Of a stretch of 64,000 nt of DNA, positions 52,827-60,115 are shown one piece after another. Source of the stretch: Verrucomicrobiota bacterium. Lineage in GTDB: Bacteria; Verrucomicrobiota; Verrucomicrobiia; Opitutales; Opitutaceae. The translations under genes and the position numbers were made by a program. The stretch spans positions 62,001 through 126,000 of the forward strand of contig JACRKC010000088.1 in NCBI GenBank assembly GCA_016235555.1. The letters run 5' to 3'. The stretch's first letter is position 1, and each line of letters opens with the position of its first letter. The notes under the pieces were generated by a model. That model was not told where the DNA came from and did not search any database. It saw nothing but the letters and a program-made list of their open reading frames with translations.

Positions 52827-55800
52827 CTAGTTGCGGAGGTTGGCGCCGAAGAGGAATTGGGGGCGCATGAGGTGGGTGGTTTGCGGGCGGCCGTAGCCGA
52901 ACTGGGTTTCGCGATCGGGCTGCGTGAAGACATTGACGACGTCGAGGTAGAGGCTGAGGTGACGGTTAAGGTTGAAGAGAGTCTTCACGTCGACGGTCGG
53001 GCGCGCGGCGAAATAGACGGCGCGGGATTCGTTGGCGTTGAAGGTGCCGAGGTAGCGGTCGCGATAGTTGTAGCTGACGCGCAGGTTGAGTCGGCCGCGG
53101 ATGTAGGAGAGACCGGCATTGGCGATGAAAGGATTGAAGCCGGCGATGCGCGGGTTGGGCGCGAGGGCGATGGCCGTGCCGGAACCGTAGTTGCCCTCGG
53201 CTTGGAGTCGTGTGGCGTTGGCAAACGCACCGAAGCCGTTCCACGGCGCGGGCAGAAATGTGAACTGCTGCATGTAGCCGAACTCGATGCCCTTCACGCG
53301 GGCGGAGCCGCCGTTGTATTGGGTGGTCATGGCGAAGCCGGCATAGTCGCCGTTGAAGCCGTTGTCCGGGCCGGAGCCGACGAGCGTGCCGCCGGCGGTG
53401 TAGATGAATTTCGAGATGTCCTTGCGAAACGCGCCGACGCTGAGCGTGCCGGCCGGCTCGAAATAGAACTCGGCGCTCAGGTCGTAGTTCCTGGCCCACT
53501 GAGGTTCGAGGGAGGGATTGGACGTGGAGAGCGTCTGGTTGTCGTAGTTGACGGTGGTTCGCGGGATGAGCTGGCCGACTCCGGGGCGGCCGATGTTTTC
53601 CGAGTAGCTGAAGCGCGCGAGCAGGTTGCGGGCGAACTGGTATTTGGCGTGGAGGCCGGGAAACACGCTGCGATAGGAGCCGGTGCGGGTCGTGCGGCGG
53701 CCGAATTCCTCCTTCGCGCGGCGGGTGATCTCGGCATCGGTGAGTGGCGCGGTGCCCCACGCGGCGCGTCGGGCGCGCTCCTCGGGCGTGAGCACTTGCA
53801 GGGAGCCGGTGCCTTTCGTGAAGGTGTCCTCGATGCGCACCCCGGAGAGCAGGCTGAGGCGGCCGAACAGCGTCTGGCCCATGAGGTAGCCGGCGCGGAT
53901 CTGTTCGGTGAACTGCTGGTTGTTGGTGTAGGCGGCCTGGAGATCGGTCGCGAGCGAGCGGCGCCAGTGGGTGGGGTTGGCGGCGATGTCGGCGTCGAGA
54001 TCGTCGATGCGGCCGACGGCTTGGAAGGCCGGGAACGGGAGACGCCCGTAGCGGCGCAGCTCGGTGCCGGGGAACGAGCGGTTCATCAGGCCAAACTGGG
54101 CGAGGTTGTCGTCGTTGCGGCCGCCGAGGGCGGCGTTGGGGCCCATCACGCCATCGGGGCCGAGGTAGACGGTGTTGTAAGGAGTGTTGTCGAGGTCGCG
54201 GGTTTGCTCCCGGAAGCGCAAGCCGGCCTTCACGTAAAATGGGCGCGGCGCGATGAACGTTTTCTTCACGTTGAGCGTGGCGCCGAGATAACCATCCCAG
54301 CCGACCATGCGGGCGCTGTTGTAGGCGTTGTCGGTGAAGCTGCCGAGTTGCGTCCAATCCGAGCCGGCGGTCTGCGTGATAGAAGGAAAGAGGCGCGCAT
54401 CCTTCCGGATCGTGAAACCGAGGTTGCGCACCGTGTAGGTGAGCGAGTTGTTGCCGGGATAGTCGGCCTTCGATTGCGAGGAATAGACATCGTAGTCGAT
54501 CGCGAGCGTGGGGTAGCGATGGAAGCCACCGGCGTTGAGCGAGAGTGTTTTTCCCAGCTTGTAGAATGCCTGCGAGGTGAGCGCGAGAGTGCTGGCGACC
54601 ACGGCGCGGACGCGCGTTTCGTAGTCGGTGTAGCCGGGCAAGATGCCGTTGGTGCCGGTGGGATTGCCGGCGGCGTCGAGCGTGGCGACGGCCTGGTTGG
54701 TCTGCCACGTGGCTTGGGCGTGGTCGCTGTGTTCGATGTGTTTGTGGAGTTGGAGATTCGTGAAAAACCGCACGCGGTCGTCCCACTTGAAATCGAGGCG
54801 GAGGCCGCCGCCGAAGCGCGTGCGCACATTGCGAAAATCGAGGGCGGTGAGCAGGTATTGATACGCCGGGCCCTCGACCCCGGCCGCGAGCTGCTGGTGG
54901 CCCTGCGTCGACATATCGATGATCGAGCCGTGCGGGCGGTAGGCGAGATTGAGGTTCACGCCGAGGCGACCGCCGAAGACCTCGGAATAGGAGAAGGAGG
55001 CGTTGGGTCGCGACGGATCACGCGGGTCGGTGGCGCGCCAGATGGCGCCGATCGAGCCGCGCAGCCGGCGCTCCGGCGAACTGTCGAAGGCGGTTTTGGA
55101 AACGAGATTCACCACGCCGCCGATGGAGTCGCCGTCCTGATCGGGCGTGGGCGACTTGGTGACTTCGATGCGCTCGATCGAATCGGAACCGACGGTCTGA
55201 AATTGAAACTCGCGCGTGGCGCCGGCCGAGCCGGCATCGGCGAGGCGGTTGCCGTCCTGTGAGATCGACGAGAGGTTTTGATGCAGACCGCGAATCCGGA
55301 GGTAGCGCATGTCACCGCCGACGGATTCACCCTCGACGCCGGGCAGGCGCATTGCGAGGTCGGCGGGGTTTCCCGCGAGTCCGCCGAAGGCATCGGCCGA
55401 GACGATGCTTTTCACGCCATCGCTGAGGCGCTGGAGTGTGATGGCCTTGGCGTTGCCCTCGCGTTCGGAGCCGACGACGAATTTTTCCAGTTGGTAGATC
55501 GCGGCGGTGAGGCCGACGTTGCGGTGCGTGGTGCCGGCAGCGCCGACGTCGGCGGTGATCGTCGCCGTCGTGAGCCCGGTGTAGGAGACGGTCAGCGAAA
55601 GCCGGCCAGGCGCGACATTCTCGAAACGGAAACTACCGAGGGAATCGGTCACGGCTTCGACATTGCGCTCCGCGATGAAGACGCGCGCGCCTTCGAGGGT
55701 CGCGCCGGTTGCGCTGTTGGTGACGACGCCGGTGAGCGTGGCTTGTGCGAGGGCGGTCGAGGCGAGAAGGAGACCGAGCAAGACACCGGCGGCTCGGCGC

Positions 55801-55859
55801 GCGAAACCGCTCGCGATCGGGCGGAGCTGGAGGGTTGGGTTGGTCAGTGGAATCGGCAT
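52827..55859 (-). CDS. TonB-dependent receptor with carboxypeptidase-like N-terminal domain
   Basis: 1010 residues from ATG 55859. Signal peptide (FARRAAGVLLGLLLASTALA), carboxypeptidase-regulatory-like fold (TLTGVVTNSATGATLEGARVFI, about 27-110), plug domain (VSADAFGGLAGNPADLAMRLPGVEG, RIRGL, GSDSIERIEVTKSPTPD, then VNLVSKTAFD), and a 22-strand barrel ending RPQFLFGANLRN. It imports glycan fragments across the outer membrane using TonB energy. No SusD-like partner adjoins. Upstream (55860-56053) is a 194-base gap with a GC-rich hairpin near 55880; no clear promoter was seen. Confidence 0.92.
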   Translation of the reverse strand: MPIPLTNPTLQLRPIASGFARRAAGVLLGLLLASTALAQATLTGVVTNSATGATLEGARVFIAERNVEAVTDSLGSFRFENVAPGRLSLTVSYTGLTTATITADVGAAGTTHRNVGLTAAIYQLEKFVVGSEREGNAKAITLQRLSDGVKSIVSADAFGGLAGNPADLAMRLPGVEGESVGGDMRYLRIRGLHQNLSSISQDGNRLADAGSAGATREFQFQTVGSDSIERIEVTKSPTPDQDGDSIGGVVNLVSKTAFDSSPERRLRGSIGAIWRATDPRDPSRPNASFSYSEVFGGRLGVNLNLAYRPHGSIIDMSTQGHQQLAAGVEGPAYQYLLTALDFRNVRTRFGGGLRLDFKWDDRVRFFTNLQLHKHIEHSDHAQATWQTNQAVATLDAAGNPTGTNGILPGYTDYETRVRAVVASTLALTSQAFYKLGKTLSLNAGGFHRYPTLAIDYDVYSSQSKADYPGNNSLTYTVRNLGFTIRKDARLFPSITQTAGSDWTQLGSFTDNAYNSARMVGWDGYLGATLNVKKTFIAPRPFYVKAGLRFREQTRDLDNTPYNTVYLGPDGVMGPNAALGGRNDDNLAQFGLMNRSFPGTELRRYGRLPFPAFQAVGRIDDLDADIAANPTHWRRSLATDLQAAYTNNQQFTEQIRAGYLMGQTLFGRLSLLSGVRIEDTFTKGTGSLQVLTPEERARRAAWGTAPLTDAEITRRAKEEFGRRTTRTGSYRSVFPGLHAKYQFARNLLARFSYSENIGRPGVGQLIPRTTVNYDNQTLSTSNPSLEPQWARNYDLSAEFYFEPAGTLSVGAFRKDISKFIYTAGGTLVGSGPDNGFNGDYAGFAMTTQYNGGSARVKGIEFGYMQQFTFLPAPWNGFGAFANATRLQAEGNYGSGTAIALAPNPRIAGFNPFIANAGLSYIRGRLNLRVSYNYRDRYLGTFNANESRAVYFAARPTVDVKTLFNLNRHLSLYLDVVNVFTQPDRETQFGYGRPQTTHLMRPQFLFGANLRN

Positions 55860-56053
55860 ACGCGTGGGCAGCGATGCGCCGCGGCCGAGACAGCCGCGGC
55901 AGGTGGTGGGGCGGGCAGGGAGTGATGCAATCCACCGCGCGGAGCAGTCCGGAGGCAAGGAAACTCTCGGCGGAGCCGTCGAAACGTGGTAGCCGCCGAG
56001 GTAACGAGGCGGGTTGCCGCACTCTTCCCGGGTGAGAGGGCGCTTCCGCGAAT

Positions 56054-57307
56054 TTACTTCGGACTGCGGATCGAGTGATCGGCGGGGAGATTTTCGCCGG
56101 ACCAGACTTTTTGCCACGTGGTTTTCGCGGCGGGCGCGGACCAGAACGGGTCGCCCGCGGGGAGGCCGAGCGGCAGAAACGCCACGCTGCAGAGGTAGAG
56201 GCTGCCGGTGGAAATGTAGGTTTCGCCGAGACCGGGTTGGGCGCCGGCGAGGCCGATGCGGAGCCAACCGTTGGAGTCGAACGTGCCGGGCGCTTCGAGG
56301 GTGCGGCGGATCACGGCGGTGAGGGCGACGCGGGCTTGGGCGGGAGTGACTTCGGGCGGCAGGGCGCGGCGTAGCGCGGCGAGGGCGAGGCCTTGAAACG
56401 CGCCGCAACGATAGGCGATCGAGCGGCCGATGACGGGGTAGGAGCCGTCCGGTGAGATCAGGCGCTCCTGGATGGCGGCCCAGCGAGTGAGGCGATCGCG
56501 GGATTTTTTCTGGAACGTTTTCCACTCGGGCGATTCGTCGCCGACGACGTCGAGGGCTTCGACGAGCATCGGCTGAATGACGAAGGAATTGTAGTAGTCC
56601 CAATGAAACTCCGGGCCATCGCCGTAAAAACCGTCGCCGACATACCAGTCGCGGTGTTTGGCGATGCCGTCGAACAGGCGCGCATCGTCCCGCTTGGCCC
56701 CAGCGCGGTGCATGAAAACCTCGATGGTCGTGGCGAAGAGCTTCCAGTTGTTTTCGCCGGGCTTGATGCCGCGGGAGGAAGCGAGCGCGGCGAGGACGTT
56801 GGCCTGCACGCGTGGGTCGAGTCTTTTCCAGAGTTCGGTCGGAGCGCGCAGCAACGCCTGCGCGAGAAACGCCGAGTCGACGAGCGGCTGCGAGCCCTTG
56901 GAGAAATTGAGAAAATCCGGCGAGGCGGGATCGGTGGCGGCGTCGATCGCGGAGCGGGCGAGGGCGGCGAGGCGGGACCGCTCGCGGCCTTCGGCGGTGT
57001 CGTCGCCGCCGAGTTCGAGCCACGGAGCGAGTCCGGCGAGAAGGCGGCCGATGGCCTCGAGGTGGGTGAACATCGGGCGGTCGCGCGAACTGGGCGCCGA
57101 CTCCACGGGCATCGTGGCCTTGAGACGGCGCGCGGCGAGGGCGCCGAGCACAGGATCAGCGAGGCGGGTGGCGAGGCGGCACCACGTCGCACGATCGTCG
57201 GCGCCGGTGGGCGGCACGGGGCGTGATTCGGCGGCGCGAAGGCGGGTGGCGCTGAGCGCCGTGGCGGCGGCGGTGAGTTCGAGGAAGGCGCGACGGGAGG
57301 TGGACAT
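56054..57307 (-). CDS. DUF2264 family protein
   Basis: 417 residues from ATG 57307. SRRAFLELTAAATALS is a Tat-like leader. The body matches DUF2264 with its characteristic HWDYYNSFVIQPMLVEAL and SYPVIGRSIAYRCGAFQGLALAAL, an alpha/alpha-barrel-like sequence. Members are often found in polysaccharide loci and may act on unsaturated uronic-acid oligosaccharides or sugar chains; the reaction is unproven. It lies between two TonB receptors with only a short hairpin-containing gap upstream. Confidence 0.8.
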   Translation of the reverse strand: MSTSRRAFLELTAAATALSATRLRAAESRPVPPTGADDRATWCRLATRLADPVLGALAARRLKATMPVESAPSSRDRPMFTHLEAIGRLLAGLAPWLELGGDDTAEGRERSRLAALARSAIDAATDPASPDFLNFSKGSQPLVDSAFLAQALLRAPTELWKRLDPRVQANVLAALASSRGIKPGENNWKLFATTIEVFMHRAGAKRDDARLFDGIAKHRDWYVGDGFYGDGPEFHWDYYNSFVIQPMLVEALDVVGDESPEWKTFQKKSRDRLTRWAAIQERLISPDGSYPVIGRSIAYRCGAFQGLALAALRRALPPEVTPAQARVALTAVIRRTLEAPGTFDSNGWLRIGLAGAQPGLGETYISTGSLYLCSVAFLPLGLPAGDPFWSAPAAKTTWQKVWSGENLPADHSIRSPK

Positions 57308-57340
57308 GAGTGGACTGAAGGGTGACGATCGAACAAAGCA

Positions 57341-57357
57341 CGAGGCGAGACGCCTCG
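57341..57357. repeat. Short hairpin in the polysaccharide operon
   Basis: CGAGGCG (57341-57347) and CGCCTCG (57351-57357) around AGA, followed by TCCACGAC, matching the layout at 52540 with a covaried stem. Confidence 0.6.
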
Positions 57358-57366
57358 TCCACGACT

Positions 57367-60105
57367 TCAGAAGCGCACCGTCGCGGAGAGGTCCCATTGG
57401 GTGGGCATCACGTAGACGAGGCGGTAGAGCGTGGTGCCGTTGGCGAGCGTGGTCGTGCCGGTGCGGCGGGTCTGGCCGTTTTCGAGGTCGGCGATGTTGC
57501 GCACACCGAGGCGGAAGCGCACCTGCTGGCTCCAGACTTTTTGGTCGCGCATGACGTAGGCGTTCACGAGGTGCGAGGTGCCGCCGTAGAATTCGCTGCC
57601 GCCGACGATGGCGAGGAGGTAGTTGTCGCGCCAGCTGCCGTTGACGCCGGCACGCACGCCGCGGAGCGGGGCCCAGGCTTCGCGCGAAAAGGCGTAGTCA
57701 AACACCCAACTCGCCGACCAGGGCGAGGCGCGCGCTCCGGTGGGTTTGGTGGAAAAATCGGAGCTGTTGAGCACGTCTTGCGCCTCGGCGATGAGCGCGG
57801 GCGATTCGTTGCCGCGCGCGATGGCGGCCGCGAGGTAGGCCTTGAAGGTGGAAAAGTCGGGCCGCGTGACCACGTCGGCCTTCGCGAGCGTGAAGCGGGT
57901 TTGCAGGCCCTTGAGCGGGCGGAAGAGCAGCGTGGCGTCGAAGCCCTTCGAGGTCTCGGTGGAGAGGATGTCGCGGTATTGGTTCACGTCGTCCCACGGC
58001 TTCAGGTAGCCGGGCGAGCCGGGCGCGAGGTTGTTCGGGTTGAAAAGGTTTTCGACATCGGCGGCGGTGAATGTGGACGGGTTCCAGCGAAACTCGACGT
58101 TGGCGCGGTCGATGTGGAAGGCGCCGAGCGTGAACGTGACCTTGTTGTTGAACATGTCGCCTTTGAGGCCGATTTCCTTCGTGGTGCCGGTGATCGGGCC
58201 GAAGGGCTTGCGGTCGAAGGTGCGCGCGTCCTGGAAGCGGAACGAGTTTGAGTAGACCGCATAGGCGTTGAGGTCGGGCGTGAGACGCACGGTGAGGCCG
58301 CCGGAGTAGCTCTTGTTGGACTGGTCGAGATTCGGGTTGCGCAGGTAATCGCCGGAGGGGGCGTTGCGGGGATGCGCGGGCGGGAGGTCCTCGCCGCGGG
58401 CGTCGCGTTCGGTGCCGACGAAATCGAGAGTCTTGTTCCAATCCCAGCGCACGCCGAACAGCGATTGGATGCGGCCTTTGAAATAGTTGCCGCTCGTGGA
58501 CACGCCGACGGCGGATTGCTGGCGATACTCGGTGGCGTCGGCGGCGCTGGCACCGGCCTGAATGGCGAACATGCCCGGCTGAAACGTCGCCGACTTCGGC
58601 AGGTTCTGCAGGAGAAACTGCTGGAAGAACGCCTTCGAGTAGAAATCGGCGTTGTCGAGGTAGGCGCGGAAGCGGATGCGATCGTTGGTGGTGTTGATGC
58701 GGCCACCTGCGTTGACGGTGGCGAGATTGTAGAGGAACCAGCGGAAGTTGTTCGTGAAATCCTCGCGATAGTCGCCGCTGATGATGACCAGTTGCTTCAT
58801 CCACTTCGTGACCTGCCACGGGTAGGCGACGGTGAAGCGGAACGCGTCCACGTCGTTGCCGAACCGTTTCAGGTCGATGCCGACGGAGTCGGTGTAGGGG
58901 CGGCCGTTCACATCGAAGCTGATCACGTTGGAGAAATAGTTGTCGTTGCGCAGGCCCTCCTGGTTCTGGTGGTTGTAGGCGAACTCGAGGCCGAGGTTGC
59001 CGAAGCGCTGCTCGACCGTGATCGAGTAGGTGTCGAACGGGCGGCCGTAGCCATCCCAGCTGCCGCGGATGTTGTAGTTCTTCGGGTAAGCGTTGAAGCG
59101 CTTGGTGCCGACGACGGCGCCGGCGGCGTTGCGCATGGTGACGTCGAAGAAACCGCCTTCGATCAAGCTAGGGGAGCCGCCAGCGGGATTGTTGGCGGTG
59201 CTGCGGTCGGCGGCGGCGAGCGTGTTCTGCGCGAAGAAATTGTTCGTGTCGTCGGAGGTGACATACCAGCCGGTGCCGGAGAGGGCGAGCGAGCGGGCGG
59301 ATTGCTCGCGGATCTGCACGCCCGCGTAGCCGCGCTGGTTGCGGATGTCGCCCTTCTCGTATTCGACGCGGATCTCGGTGGTAGGCAGCGGGCGGTAGGT
59401 GAAGGTGAGGTGCGCGCCCTTGAAACCGTATTCCGAAAAATCCTGGAAAGTTTTGTCGGCGCGTTTCACGGCGTTGAACCGCACGGCGACCTTCTGGCCG
59501 AGCCGCCGGTTGACATCGAGTTGCACGCGGTAGGCGCGGTTGCTGCCGGTCTGCAGGAGCACGGTGCCGAAATTCTTGAAGAGGGCGCGCTTCGTGAACG
59601 CGGAGCCCTGGCCGCCGGGTTCGACGTCGCCGAAAATGAGCGAGTTGGAGCCCTTGCCGAAATCGATGCGCTCGACGTTGTAGGTGTCGGTCGGGATATA
59701 CCAGCGGAAGTAGTTTCGCGAGATGTTGAAGCGTTGGGAGAGGCCGCGGAACGAGAAGTTGTCGGTGTTGTTGTCATTCTCCATGGCTGGCGCGGCGTAG
59801 ACGCCCGCGACGAAGCGCGTGACGTCGTCCGCGGTGAACACGCCGAGGTCCTCCATGAAATCGGTCGTGATGGCGTCGATGTTGACGGGCACGTCCTTGA
59901 GCGCCTGGCGGGTGCGGGTGCCGGAGAGCGTGTCGTTGGCTGACCAGCCGGTCTCGCGGTCGGTGTCGACGACGAAGGGGGAGAGTTGCACGGTCTCGTC
60001 CGCCGGCGCGGCGGCAGGAGGTTTGGCGGCGGGGGCCTGGGCCCAGACTCCCGGAGCGAGAATCAGGGAGGCGGTGAGGGAAAAAAGGCGGGAGGTGGCG
60101 CGCAT
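57367..60105 (-). CDS. TonB-dependent receptor with LSPFVV N-terminal motif
   Basis: 912 residues. Signal peptide, Ala/Pro linker, then VQLSPFVVDTDRETGWSA, an N-terminal motif I associate with many verrucomicrobial TonB receptors (possibly the TonB box). Plug segments follow: TRQALKDVPVNIDAITTDFM, NVERIDFGKGSNSLIFGDV and PGGQGSAFTKRA. The barrel closes with LSATVRF, an aromatic C-terminal residue as expected for Bam substrates. It is transcribed 10 bases after the GH2-like gene, so the two are in one operon. The substrate is presumably the oligosaccharide released by the neighbouring enzymes. Confidence 0.92.
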   Translation of the reverse strand: MRATSRLFSLTASLILAPGVWAQAPAAKPPAAAPADETVQLSPFVVDTDRETGWSANDTLSGTRTRQALKDVPVNIDAITTDFMEDLGVFTADDVTRFVAGVYAAPAMENDNNTDNFSFRGLSQRFNISRNYFRWYIPTDTYNVERIDFGKGSNSLIFGDVEPGGQGSAFTKRALFKNFGTVLLQTGSNRAYRVQLDVNRRLGQKVAVRFNAVKRADKTFQDFSEYGFKGAHLTFTYRPLPTTEIRVEYEKGDIRNQRGYAGVQIREQSARSLALSGTGWYVTSDDTNNFFAQNTLAAADRSTANNPAGGSPSLIEGGFFDVTMRNAAGAVVGTKRFNAYPKNYNIRGSWDGYGRPFDTYSITVEQRFGNLGLEFAYNHQNQEGLRNDNYFSNVISFDVNGRPYTDSVGIDLKRFGNDVDAFRFTVAYPWQVTKWMKQLVIISGDYREDFTNNFRWFLYNLATVNAGGRINTTNDRIRFRAYLDNADFYSKAFFQQFLLQNLPKSATFQPGMFAIQAGASAADATEYRQQSAVGVSTSGNYFKGRIQSLFGVRWDWNKTLDFVGTERDARGEDLPPAHPRNAPSGDYLRNPNLDQSNKSYSGGLTVRLTPDLNAYAVYSNSFRFQDARTFDRKPFGPITGTTKEIGLKGDMFNNKVTFTLGAFHIDRANVEFRWNPSTFTAADVENLFNPNNLAPGSPGYLKPWDDVNQYRDILSTETSKGFDATLLFRPLKGLQTRFTLAKADVVTRPDFSTFKAYLAAAIARGNESPALIAEAQDVLNSSDFSTKPTGARASPWSASWVFDYAFSREAWAPLRGVRAGVNGSWRDNYLLAIVGGSEFYGGTSHLVNAYVMRDQKVWSQQVRFRLGVRNIADLENGQTRRTGTTTLANGTTLYRLVYVMPTQWDLSATVRF

Positions 60106-60115
60106 GGGGGTTTGA

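Noticed and set aside
52827-60105. SusC/SusD pair
   Set aside because: The two TonB receptors are separated by DUF2264, and no SusD-like lipoprotein gene exists in the locus.
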